Shown: positions 1 through 8,042 of the stretch, piece after piece | Layout: each line of letters begins with the position of its first letter | How positions within the stretch are numbered: position 1 is the first letter of the stretch | Assembly: GCA_945831805.1 (NCBI GenBank) | Contig: CAMADY010000007.1 | Span: forward strand, 1 to 52,158 | From: an uncultured Prevotellaceae bacterium | GTDB taxonomy: Bacteria; Bacteroidota; Bacteroidia; Bacteroidales; Bacteroidaceae | Direction of reading: 5' to 3' | Length of the DNA: 52,158 nt | The notes under the pieces: generated by a model | Seen by the model: only the letters and a program-made list of their open reading frames with translations | What the model was told of the DNA's origin: nothing | The model's database searches: none | Translations under genes and position numbers: made by a program

Positions 1-105
1 TTTTTCAAATTATAGCAAAAACTAAAGGATAATTGATAATAATCAAGCAAAAGTGACATATATGAGGTCTGAAATGGTATAAAATGCGAAAAAGTTGCGT
101 TATCT

Positions 106-137
106 CTTGTATATGTCATTTTTTATTAGTAATTTTG
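106..137 (+). promoter_or_regulatory. Bacteroidetes-type promoter of metG
   Basis: A TAATTTTG -7 box lies at 130-137 and a CTTG -33 element at 106-109, 20 nt apart, which fits the Bacteroidetes sigma-70 pattern. The start codon of metG is about 28 nt past the -7 box, so the leader should be short. Confidence 0.7.
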
Positions 138-165
138 CACCAGATTAATATATATAATAAGGTAT

Positions 166-2235
166 ATGCAACAGAAAGAATACAAAAGAACAACAGTCAC
201 CGCTGCTTTGCCATACGCTAACGGTGGTGTTCACATAGGTCACCTGGCAGGAGTTTACGTGCCAGCGGACATCTATGTGCGTTATCTGAGATTAAAGAAT
301 CGCGAGGTAGTGTTCGTCGGAGGTTCCGACGAGCATGGAGTACCAGTAACCATACGTGCCAAGAAGGAAGGCATCACCGTACAGCAGGTCGTTGACCGCT
401 ATCATGAGATGATCAAGGACTCTTTCGAAAAGTTCGGCATCTCGTTCGACATCTATAGCCGCACCACCTCCGACATCCATAATAAGTTCGCGAGCGACTT
501 CTTCCGCACCCTTTACGACAAGGGCGAGCTGGAGGAGATCACAGAGGAGCAGTACTGTGACGAAGTGACCGGCGAGTTCCTCACCGACCGTAACATTGTT
601 GGCACATGTCCTCGCTGCGGTGCAGAAGGAGCATACGGTGACCAGTGCGAGAAATGCGGTGCCACACTCTCCCCTGACGAGCTCATCAACCCAACAAACA
701 AGAACAATCCCGGCCACGGTCTCGTTAAGAAGCCAACAAAGAACTGGTATCTCCCATTGGGTAAATATCAGGACTGGCTGAAGAAATGGATTCTTGACGG
801 TCATAAGGAATGGCGTCCTAACGTATATGGTCAATGTAAGTCATGGTTAGACATGGATCTTCAGCCACGTGCAATGACCCGTGACCTCGACTGGGGCATC
901 CCTGTCCCTGTAGAAGGCGCAGATGGCAAGGTTCTCTACGTATGGTTCGATGCACCTATCGGCTACATCTCAAACACCAAGGAGCTTTGCGACAAGAACC
1001 CAGAGAAATGGGGAACATGGCAGAAGTGGTGGCAGGATGAGGACACCCGTCTGATTCACTTCATCGGCAAGGACAACATCGTGTTCCACTGCCTCATCTT
1101 CCCTGTTATGATGAAGGCGCACGGTGGCTACATCATGCCAGACAACGTACCATCCAACGAGTTCCTCAACCTTGAGGATGACAAGATCTCAACCTCTCGC
1201 AACTGGGCAGTATGGCTTCACGAGTACCTTGTTGACATGCCAGGCAAGCAGGACGTGCTGCGCTATGTCCTCACCGCCAATGCTCCACAGACAAAGGACA
1301 ACAACTTCACATGGAAGGATTTCCAGGAGCGCAACAATTCTGAGCTCGTTGCCATCTATGGTAACTTTGTCAACCGCGCACTGCAGCTTACAAAGAAATA
1401 CTTCAGCGGCGTAGTGCCTGAGCAGGGCACATTGACCGATATCGATCAAAAGACCATCGAGGAGTTCAAGGACGTCAAGAAGAATGTCGAGCAGCTGCTT
1501 GAGGAGTTCAAGTTCCGTGAGGCACAGGTAGAGGCAATGAACCTCGCCCGCATCGGTAACCGCTACATTACGGAATGCGAGCCATGGAAGGTAGCAAAGA
1601 CAGACATGGAGCGCGTGAAGACAATCCTCTATGTATGTCTTCAGCTCACCGCCAATCTCGCCATTGCCTTTGAGCCATTCCTTCCATTCTCATCAAAGAA
1701 GCTCCGCGAGATGCTGAACCTCGACTCCTTCCAGTGGGAGCAGCTCGGCAGTATGGACATTCTCAAGGCAGGCCATCAGCTTGCAGAGCCATCACTGCTC
1801 TTCGAGAAGATAGAGGACGCAACCATCGATGCACAGCTTCAAAAGCTTGAGGACACGAAGAAAGCCAACGAGGCAGAGTCATACGAGCCTGAGCCATTCA
1901 AGGAGAACGTTGACTTCGAGACATTCGAGAAGATCGACATCCGCGTAGGTCTCGTCACATCATGCGAGAAGGTGAAGAAGTCCAAGAAACTCCTGAAGTT
2001 CCACATCGACGACGGAACAAAGGACGGTCGCACCATTCTCTCCGGCATCGCAGCATACTACGAAGATCCACAGGAGCTCGTAGGCAAGCGAGTGCTCTTC
2101 GTTGCAAACTTCGCAGCCCGCAAGATGATGGGCGAGGAGTCACAGGGCATGATACTCTCTGCCGTTGACTTCGACGGCAGCCTCAGCGTTGCTACATCTT
2201 CAAAGGACGTTAAGCCAGGTAGCATCGTAGGATAG
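166..2235 (+). CDS. metG: Methionyl-tRNA synthetase with C-terminal tRNA-binding domain
   Basis: Charges tRNA-Met with methionine in the cytoplasm. The 689 residues open with the class I fold: HIGH is at residues 23-26, and a zinc knuckle of two CxxC pairs (CPRC, CEKC) lies near 146-162. The KMSKS loop reads KISTS near residue 339. An anticodon-binding helical domain follows. The last hundred residues (from about 585, FEKIDIRVG) form the EMAP-II/Trbp111 tRNA-binding domain found in long-form MetRS. Length and domain order match Bacteroidales MetG. It probably forms a unit with argS, which begins 78 nt downstream with no clear promoter between them. Confidence 0.97.
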   Translation: MQQKEYKRTTVTAALPYANGGVHIGHLAGVYVPADIYVRYLRLKNREVVFVGGSDEHGVPVTIRAKKEGITVQQVVDRYHEMIKDSFEKFGISFDIYSRTTSDIHNKFASDFFRTLYDKGELEEITEEQYCDEVTGEFLTDRNIVGTCPRCGAEGAYGDQCEKCGATLSPDELINPTNKNNPGHGLVKKPTKNWYLPLGKYQDWLKKWILDGHKEWRPNVYGQCKSWLDMDLQPRAMTRDLDWGIPVPVEGADGKVLYVWFDAPIGYISNTKELCDKNPEKWGTWQKWWQDEDTRLIHFIGKDNIVFHCLIFPVMMKAHGGYIMPDNVPSNEFLNLEDDKISTSRNWAVWLHEYLVDMPGKQDVLRYVLTANAPQTKDNNFTWKDFQERNNSELVAIYGNFVNRALQLTKKYFSGVVPEQGTLTDIDQKTIEEFKDVKKNVEQLLEEFKFREAQVEAMNLARIGNRYITECEPWKVAKTDMERVKTILYVCLQLTANLAIAFEPFLPFSSKKLREMLNLDSFQWEQLGSMDILKAGHQLAEPSLLFEKIEDATIDAQLQKLEDTKKANEAESYEPEPFKENVDFETFEKIDIRVGLVTSCEKVKKSKKLLKFHIDDGTKDGRTILSGIAAYYEDPQELVGKRVLFVANFAARKMMGEESQGMILSAVDFDGSLSVATSSKDVKPGSIVG

Positions 2236-2313
2236 GAGCCCCAGCCCGATCCTCCACAAGAGGTTAGGGAGAGTCAATATCGGAAAGAAGAATACTATTA
2301 AGAATATAAACTA

Positions 2314-4119
2314 ATGGAAAAAAAGATAACACAGACGGTCATTGAGGCCGTCAAGGCATTATACGGTCAGGATGTGGAAGAGAAGCAGGCTGGTCTCCAG
2401 AAGACCCGTCCGGAGTTTGAGGGCAACCTCACGCTCGTTGTCTTCCCATTCGTCAAGATGGCACGCAAGAAGCCAGAGGAGGTAGCCGAGGAGATCGGTG
2501 CATACCTCGTAGAGCACTGCGACGCCGTAAGCAAATACAACGTAGTGAAGGGATTCCTAAACCTCTCCATTAACGACAGCTCATGGCTCAGCACCCTCGC
2601 TGCCATCGATGCTGACGAGCACTATGGCGAGAAGCAGGCAACAGACGCCTCACCACTCGTGATGATCGAATACTCTTCACCAAACACCAACAAGCCTCTG
2701 CACCTCGGCCACGTAAGAAACAACCTCCTCGGTTGGTCTCTTGCGCAGATTATGCAGGCAAACGGTAACAAGGTAGTAAAGACAAACATCGTCAACGACC
2801 GTGGCATCCACATCTGCAAGTCTATGCTTGCATGGCTGAAGTGGGGCAACGGCGAGACTCCTGAGACATCCGGCAAGAAGGGTGACCATCTCATCGGTGA
2901 CTATTACGTAGCCTTCGACAAGCACTACCGCGAGGAGGTGAAGGAACTGAAGGCTAAATTCATTGCAGAGGGAATGGCAGAAGAAGCTGCCGAGACCAAG
3001 GCAAAGAACGAGTCTCCACTCATCGTCGAGGCACACGACATGCTCGTTAAGTGGGAGAACAACGACCCTGAGGTTCGTGGTCTCTGGGCAAAGATGAACG
3101 AGTGGGTGTATGCCGGTTTCGACGAGACATACAAGGCACTCGGCGTCGGCTTCGACAAGATATACTACGAGTCAAACACCTATCTCGAAGGCAAGGACAA
3201 GGTAGAGGAAGGTCTTGAGAAGGGATTCTTCTACCGCCGCGACGACAACTCCGTATGGGCAGACCTCACGAAGGAAGGTCTCGACGAGAAGCTGCTGCTC
3301 CGTTCCGATGGCACATCAGTATATATGACACAGGACATCGGCACAGCGAAGCTCCGTTTCCAGGACTTCCCTATCGACCAGATGATATATGTCGTAGGCA
3401 ACGAGCAGAACTACCACTTCCAGGTTCTCTCCATCCTCCTCGACAAGCTCGGCTTCAAGTGGGGCAAGGACCTCGTACACTTCTCTTACGGCATGGTGGA
3501 ACTTCCTAATGGCAAGATGAAGAGCCGTGAGGGAACCGTCGTTGACGCCGACGACCTCATCGCATCAATGATTGCTGACGCCCGCAAGACCTCCGACGAA
3601 CTCGGCAAGAACGCTGACCTGTCCGAAGAGGAGAAGCAGGAGATAGCGCGCATCGTAGGTATGGGTGCGCTGAAGTATTTCATCCTCAAGGTTGACGCCC
3701 GCAAGAACATGCTCTTCAACCCAGAGGAGTCCATTGACTTCAACGGCAACACCGGACCTTTTATACAATATACATACGCGCGCATACGTTCCATATTAAG
3801 AAAGGCAGCCTCAGAGGGCATCACCCCTACCCTTCCAGCATCCGCAGAGATGAACGAAAAGGAGGTTGCACTGACCCAGAAGATCAGCGAATACGGTGCT
3901 GCGGTGGCACAGGCAGGCAAGGACTACAGCCCTTCCGGCATCGCCAACTACTGCTACGAGCTCACCAAGGCGTTCAACTCCTTCTACCACGACTACTCCA
4001 TCCTCAGCGCAGACACCGAGGAGCAGAAGCAGCTCCGCCTCGTCCTTGCACGCAACGTAGCAAAGACCATCAAGAACGGTATGGCACTGCTCGGCATAGA
4101 GGTACCGGAGAGAATGTAA
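2314..4119 (+). CDS. argS: Arginyl-tRNA synthetase
   Basis: Charges tRNA-Arg with arginine. The 601-residue protein has the ArgRS N-terminal additional domain (about 1-110). The class I signature SSPNTNKPLHLGHVRNN follows, with HLGH as the HIGH motif. The second signature is a KMKSREG loop in place of KMSKS, as is normal for this family. A C-terminal DALR anticodon-binding domain ends in the usual PERM-type sequence. It lies 78 nt after metG on the same strand, and a strong hairpin with a T-run follows at 4214-4259, so metG-argS looks like a two-gene unit. Confidence 0.97.
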   Translation: MEKKITQTVIEAVKALYGQDVEEKQAGLQKTRPEFEGNLTLVVFPFVKMARKKPEEVAEEIGAYLVEHCDAVSKYNVVKGFLNLSINDSSWLSTLAAIDADEHYGEKQATDASPLVMIEYSSPNTNKPLHLGHVRNNLLGWSLAQIMQANGNKVVKTNIVNDRGIHICKSMLAWLKWGNGETPETSGKKGDHLIGDYYVAFDKHYREEVKELKAKFIAEGMAEEAAETKAKNESPLIVEAHDMLVKWENNDPEVRGLWAKMNEWVYAGFDETYKALGVGFDKIYYESNTYLEGKDKVEEGLEKGFFYRRDDNSVWADLTKEGLDEKLLLRSDGTSVYMTQDIGTAKLRFQDFPIDQMIYVVGNEQNYHFQVLSILLDKLGFKWGKDLVHFSYGMVELPNGKMKSREGTVVDADDLIASMIADARKTSDELGKNADLSEEEKQEIARIVGMGALKYFILKVDARKNMLFNPEESIDFNGNTGPFIQYTYARIRSILRKAASEGITPTLPASAEMNEKEVALTQKISEYGAAVAQAGKDYSPSGIANYCYELTKAFNSFYHDYSILSADTEEQKQLRLVLARNVAKTIKNGMALLGIEVPERM

Positions 4120-4213
4120 AGGGTTACACTCCATCTGTTATAAGGATGGGGAATAACAGCCTCTATACCCTTAATAATTACACAACATAGTGTAACAGAA
4201 CAAATTTAATACG

Positions 4214-4259
4214 TCATTCCGTAAGATTTTCGTTTGAAAGTTTTGCGGAATGATTTTTT
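4214..4259 (+). terminator. Intrinsic terminator after argS, overlapping the next promoter
   Basis: TCATTCCG (4214-4221) pairs with CGGAATGA (4246-4253). The stem can extend by a T-G and two A-T pairs, and TTTTTTA follows. The -33 TTTG of the next promoter (4242-4245) sits in the right half of this hairpin. A separate inverted repeat, GTTACACT (4123-4130) with AGTGTAAC (4189-4196), lies upstream. Confidence 0.75.
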
Positions 4260-4272
4260 ATTTGTAATTTTG
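4242..4272 (+). promoter_or_regulatory. Promoter of the MNT/HEPN pair
   Basis: TTTG at 4242-4245 and TAATTTTG at 4265-4272, spaced 19 nt, match the Bacteroidetes consensus. The ATG follows 23 nt after the -7 box. Confidence 0.75.
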
Positions 4273-4295
4273 CAAACAAGAAACAGAGACGTTTT

Positions 4296-4616
4296 ATGAC
4301 AACAAGGCAACAACAGATAATAAGAGGAATAACACATAAGTTAGCGAGTACACTACCGCAGGGAGGACATGCTATGCTTTATGGTTCTCAAGCTCGTGGT
4401 GATAATCATCAAGGGTCTGATTGGGACATTCTGATATTACTTGACACCCCTGTTAGTCTTGCAGAAAACTCAGCAATCACATACCCTCTCATTATGATGG
4501 GTTGGGAGATGAACGAGGAAATAAACCCCGTCGTTTACACAAAGCAGGAATGGGCTTCTTACAAAGATACCCCATTCTATGACAATGTAGAACGCGACGG
4601 AATACTTATAGCTTAA
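4296..4616 (+). CDS. Minimal nucleotidyltransferase (MNT) domain protein
   Basis: A 106-residue stand-alone nucleotidyltransferase of the MNT/KNTase type. The signature GSQARGDNHQGSDWDILIL at residues 30-48 supplies the GS motif (G30, S31) and the metal-binding D42 and D44. Proteins of this size are usually paired with a HEPN protein, and the HEPN gene follows 5 nt downstream. In characterised MNT/HEPN toxin-antitoxin systems (MntA/HepT), the MNT member silences the HEPN RNase by AMP transfer to it. Whether this pair works that way is inference. The gene has its own promoter and terminator boundary, so it is an independent two-gene cassette between housekeeping genes. Confidence 0.85.
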   Translation: MTTRQQQIIRGITHKLASTLPQGGHAMLYGSQARGDNHQGSDWDILILLDTPVSLAENSAITYPLIMMGWEMNEEINPVVYTKQEWASYKDTPFYDNVERDGILIA

Positions 4617-4621
4617 GCACC

Positions 4622-4999
4622 ATGACAGAAGAAAGCAGAAAAGAAATTGTCAAACTCCAATTCGAGAAAGCAAACAGATTTCTCAAACAAGCAGATCGTA
4701 TGCTAGAAGAATCAGACTTTGACATGGCAGCAAACAGATACTATTACGCTTGCTATCATGCTGTCCAAGGTTTGTTCATCTATGATGGTCTGAGTTGCCA
4801 TACGCATCGGGGACTTCACCAGATGCTTGGACAAAACTATGTCATCTCTGGCAAGTTTGATTCAACACTAGCAGGCATCTTCCGCACAATGGAGCAATTA
4901 AGAGAAAAAGCGGATTACAACTGTGCTTACAACATTACCGAAGCAGAACAAAATCCGTCACATCTGATTATAGAACAGGCAAAAGAGCTCACAAAATAA
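4622..4999 (+). CDS. HEPN domain protein, partner of the MNT protein
   Basis: A 125-residue helical protein whose core NRYYYACYHAVQGLF (residues 38-52) is typical of the small HEPN family (PF05168 type). The possible RNase motif is R39 with H46, spaced R-x6-H, within the R-x4-6-H range of HEPN toxins. HEPN families without RNase activity also carry this YYA-type helix. It starts 5 nt after the MNT stop, so translation is probably coupled. It may be the toxin of a toxin-antitoxin pair or a substrate-binding partner of the transferase; the sequence alone does not decide. Confidence 0.82.
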   Translation: MTEESRKEIVKLQFEKANRFLKQADRMLEESDFDMAANRYYYACYHAVQGLFIYDGLSCHTHRGLHQMLGQNYVISGKFDSTLAGIFRTMEQLREKADYNCAYNITEAEQNPSHLIIEQAKELTK

Positions 5000-5292
5000 T
5001 GTTATATTGTATAACCCACTAATAAAAGAAAGGTTCTAAAAGAAACAGACAAAAAGAACAAATCAGAGACGCAGAGTCAATGGAGTACACTTTCTTATAA
5101 ACAAGGACTCCGTAAAATTTAAAAGAGAACCAATTTATCAACTCCGGTAGCTGTTCTGAAAATATATCATACTTGGACTTATAGTCCTTTTTGTAGCAGG
5201 GTCAGAAATAAAATGTTCTTCCAAACAGACCAAGGAGTATTGCTTAAAACTAAATATCAGAAAATTGATTCAAGACTATTTTCATCAAAAGA
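5000..5292. other. Gene-free stretch after the HEPN gene
   Basis: This AT-rich stretch shows no convincing reading frame, strong hairpin or repeat. It ends at the promoter of the RNase H gene. Confidence 0.5.
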
Positions 5293-5324
5293 CTTGTAGG
5301 ATTCAAAAAGATTTCGTAACTTTG
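5293..5324 (+). promoter_or_regulatory. Promoter of the RNase H gene
   Basis: CTTG at 5293-5296 and TAACTTTG at 5317-5324 are 20 nt apart. The chosen start lies about 68 nt further. Confidence 0.65.
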
Positions 5325-5392
5325 CAACAGAATTGCGAGAAGTTAATGAATAATTTCAAGAAATTACGAATATATCCCCCAACACCTACAAA

Positions 5393-5860
5393 ATGGAGAA
5401 TCTCACGAATCCACCATCATACAGACACGATACGGTTATGCCTTTACCCATGGAGGTGAAGGCAGAGGCGTGGGCTGTCGATGCAGGATGCTCCGGCAAC
5501 CCCGGACCGATGGAGTACCAGTGCGTTGACCTGCAGACCGGCGCGAAGGTGTTCCACTTCGGACCTATCAAGGGAACAAACAACATCGGGGAGTTCCTCG
5601 CCATCGTCCATGCCCTCGCACTGATGGAGAAGCAAGGCATCCGCGACAAGGTCATCTATAGCGACTCCGTCAATGCGCAGCTGTGGGTTAAGAAGATGCA
5701 ATGCAAGACAAAACTGGAGGTGACACCCGAGACGCAGAAGGCTCACGAGCTGGTGCAAAGGGCAGAGCTATGGCTCCGCACACACGCTTTCCGGGTTCCT
5801 ATCATAAAATGGGATACAAAAGTCTGGGGCGAGATTCCTGCTGACTTCGGACGAAAATAA
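5393..5860 (+). CDS. Ribonuclease H-like protein
   Basis: Likely cleaves the RNA strand of RNA-DNA hybrids. The 155-residue protein carries the RNase H core. AVDAGCSGNPGP gives D30, TNNIGEFLA gives E67 and YSDSVNAQ gives D91. The C-terminal GEIPADFGRK gives D151, so the four-carboxylate set appears complete. It lacks the N-terminal hybrid-binding (viroplasmin-like) domain of some Bacteroidales RNases H. The first 20 residues are poorly conserved in character, and an alternative ATG lies at 5438 or 5450. It stands alone, with its own promoter upstream. Confidence 0.85.
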   Translation: MENLTNPPSYRHDTVMPLPMEVKAEAWAVDAGCSGNPGPMEYQCVDLQTGAKVFHFGPIKGTNNIGEFLAIVHALALMEKQGIRDKVIYSDSVNAQLWVKKMQCKTKLEVTPETQKAHELVQRAELWLRTHAFRVPIIKWDTKVWGEIPADFGRK

Positions 5861-6021
5861 CAAGGCATGAAAACGCATCTCCTAAATCAACACATCAAAG
5901 GAGAAAAGTACAAAACGACATCATAAACCTCGTCCAAAAGTATAATAAATTGCAGTGTGTGGGCGCACAGAATTTAACCACAGTTAAAGAATGTAAAATA
6001 CCTAAAGAAAATTGGCGTAAC

Positions 6022-6054
6022 TTTGACTTACGTCAATTTTTTTTATTACCTTTG
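6022..6054 (+). promoter_or_regulatory. Orphan promoter upstream of a possible small RNA
   Basis: TTTG at 6022-6025 and TACCTTTG at 6047-6054 are spaced 21 nt. The -33 element lies inside an imperfect inverted repeat, AATTGGCGTAA (6010-6020) with TTACGTCAATT (6028-6038), which could be an operator. No convincing coding gene follows on this strand. Confidence 0.5.
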
Positions 6055-6060
6055 CAAAAG

Positions 6061-6224
6061 CAAATCAGAAACACGGTTTACTACAAAAAATCCGGTGGTC
6101 AACCCAATCTTGTCCACGAATCAAATACTATATTCAACCAAAACACATAACATACCTAAATAATACATCGGATAATGAAAGAGCCCCGTCACTTCAACAC
6201 AGAAGAGACGGGGCGCAGTTTTTA
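6061..6224 (+). ncRNA. Candidate small transcript between a promoter and a terminator
   Basis: The interval runs from the promoter at 6022-6054 to a GC-rich hairpin with a T-run at 6183-6224 and would give a transcript of about 160 nt. No recognisable protein is encoded: short frames exist, but none has composition or similarity I can support. It could equally be the 3' boundary of the opposite pyrG operon with a fortuitous promoter. Confidence 0.3.
6183..6224. terminator. GC-rich hairpin terminator between the candidate RNA and pyrG
   Basis: GCCCCGTC (6183-6190) pairs with GACGGGGC (6207-6214). On the plus strand it is followed by GCAGTTTTTATTTT, a good intrinsic terminator. On the minus strand, where it lies downstream of pyrG, the trailing sequence is TCTTTCATT, which is weaker. 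It may act in both directions. Confidence 0.7.
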
Positions 6225-6240
6225 TTTTGGTAGTTTTCTA

Positions 6241-6328
6241 TCCTATAACAATGCGGATACATCCATGTAATTGTCCTATAATATTGCGGATAATAAAACC
6301 TTGTAATTATCCTATAATATTGCGGATA
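6241..6328 (-). repeat. Two tandem copies of the pyrG 3' end beyond the stop codon
   Basis: The 19-nt sequence TCCTATAATATTGCGGATA (plus strand) at 6310-6328 is the end of pyrG. It recurs exactly at 6274-6292 and with two changes at 6241-6259. The steps are 36 and 33 nt, both multiples of three, so all copies share the pyrG frame. Reading past the pyrG TAA gives two more versions of the C-terminal peptide; the second copy has CAA where the gene has TAA, and the last ends in TAG. Confidence 0.9.
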
Positions 6329-7980
6329 AAGTCCATGAAGAGTGGGTGTGGCTTCAGTACCGTGCTGCTGTATTCCGGATGGAACTGCGCACCAACATAC
6401 CAGCGGTGAGATGGTATCTCGACAATCTCCGCAAGACCCGACTCCGGGTTCTCACCTACAATCTGCATACCTGCCTTCTCATAGTCGGCACGGAAGGAGT
6501 CGTTGAACTCATAGCGGTGACGGTGGCGCTCCGCAATGATGAGGTCGTCGCTGTCGTTTGATATGACGAGAGAGGAACCCTCGTAAGCCTTGTATGCCTT
6601 GCTGTCAGGCTTCAGTCGGCAGTCGTAGGCACCGAGACGCATCGTGCCGCCCATATTCGTAACTGCCTTCTGGCTTTCCATAAGGTCGATAACGTTGTGT
6701 GCCGTCTCTGCCATCTCCGCGCTGTTGGCATCCTTGAAGCCCAGCACGTTGCGCGCGAACTCTATCACCATCATCTGCATACCGAGGCAGATACCGAAGG
6801 TAGGAATGTTGTTCTCGCGGGTATATTGCGCTGCAATGATCTTTCCCTCTATACCACGCTGACCGAATCCTGGACAGATTACAACTCCATCAAGTCCCGT
6901 AAGCTTCTGCGCAACATTCTCCGGCGTGATGCCCTCGCTGTTCACGAAGACGAGTTTCACCTTGCGGTCGTTGTAGATGCCAGCATGAACGAGTGCCTCG
7001 CGGATACTCTTGTAGGCATCCTGCAGGTCGTACTTTCCGACAAGACCGATGGTGACGATCTTCTCTGCCTTGTGCATGCGGTCGAGGAAGTCTCGCCATG
7101 GACCGAGTGCAGGCGTCTCGCCGACAGGAATCTGGAACTTACGCAATATAGCAGCATCAAGTCCCTGCTGCTGCATGCTTACAGGAACGTCGTAGATGCT
7201 TGGCATGTCCTCGCTCTGCACCACGCACTCCAGATCGACATTACAGAAGGATGCAACCTTCTGGCGCACACCGTCGGAAAGGTGTTTCTCCGTACGAAGA
7301 ATGAGGATGTCCGGCTGAATGCCCATACCCTGCATCTCCTTTACGGAGTGCTGCGTAGGCTTCGTCTTCAGCTCGCCCGCAGCCTTGAGATAAGGCACAT
7401 AGGTGAGATGGACGTTGAGTGCATCCTTGCCGAGCTCCCAGCGCAGCTGGCGTATAGCCTCCATGAACGGAGCACTCTCAATGTCGCCAATGGTACCTCC
7501 GACCTCTGTGATGATGAAGTCAACAGGTTCCTCCTTCTTCTGCTTACGCAGGGAGAGAGCCTCATCGCCAACACATGCCTCCTCTGGGAGAGGCTTGCGG
7601 AGCATGCGGCGCTTTATCTCGTCGGTGATGTGCGGAACTACCTGAATGGTCTTTCCGAGATAGTCACCATGACGCTCACGGTCGATGACGGTCTTGTAGA
7701 TACGACCTGTCGTTACGGAGTTGTCGCGTGTGGTGCGTATTCCGGTAAAGCGCTCATAGTGACCGAGGTCGAGGTCGGTCTCCATGCCGTCAACGGTGAC
7801 GTAGCACTCACCATGCTCGTAAGGGTTGAGCGTTCCCGGGTCGATGTTGATGTAAGGGTCGAACTTCTGGATGGTGATGCTATAGCCGCGTGCCTGTAGC
7901 AACTTGCCGATGGAAGAGGATATGATGCCCTTGCCGAGTGAACTGACGACACCGCCAGTTACGAAGATATATTTTGCCAT
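6307..7980 (-). CDS. pyrG: CTP synthase
   Basis: Makes CTP from UTP with ATP and glutamine. The 557-residue protein has an N-terminal synthetase domain starting KYIFVTGGVVSSLGKG, with the P-loop-like GGVVSSLGKG. The C-terminal class I glutamine amidotransferase domain has the nucleophile in GICLGMQ and the His-Glu pair in HPEYSS. It is the last gene of the minus-strand nitrogen cluster, 62 nt after the PurF-like gene, and so is a third glutamine consumer in one run of genes. Its final codons are tandemly repeated past the stop (see 6241-6328). Confidence 0.97.
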   Translation of the reverse strand: MAKYIFVTGGVVSSLGKGIISSSIGKLLQARGYSITIQKFDPYINIDPGTLNPYEHGECYVTVDGMETDLDLGHYERFTGIRTTRDNSVTTGRIYKTVIDRERHGDYLGKTIQVVPHITDEIKRRMLRKPLPEEACVGDEALSLRKQKKEEPVDFIITEVGGTIGDIESAPFMEAIRQLRWELGKDALNVHLTYVPYLKAAGELKTKPTQHSVKEMQGMGIQPDILILRTEKHLSDGVRQKVASFCNVDLECVVQSEDMPSIYDVPVSMQQQGLDAAILRKFQIPVGETPALGPWRDFLDRMHKAEKIVTIGLVGKYDLQDAYKSIREALVHAGIYNDRKVKLVFVNSEGITPENVAQKLTGLDGVVICPGFGQRGIEGKIIAAQYTRENNIPTFGICLGMQMMVIEFARNVLGFKDANSAEMAETAHNVIDLMESQKAVTNMGGTMRLGAYDCRLKPDSKAYKAYEGSSLVISNDSDDLIIAERHRHRYEFNDSFRADYEKAGMQIVGENPESGLAEIVEIPSHRWYVGAQFHPEYSSTVLKPHPLFMDFIRNIIG

Positions 7981-8042
7981 GATGCATTTTGTTTATTGGA
8001 ATATTCAACACGAACGTTGAACCCAAGACACATTTTCTATTA

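Noticed and set aside
5950..6150. A 66-codon plus-strand frame
   Set aside because: It spans the promoter at 6022-6054 and the amino acid composition is not protein-like; no start signal supports it.
6697..7899. A 400-codon open frame on the plus strand opposite pyrG
   Set aside because: It is antisense to a clear CTP synthase; the translated sequence shows no domain and follows from the codon bias of pyrG.
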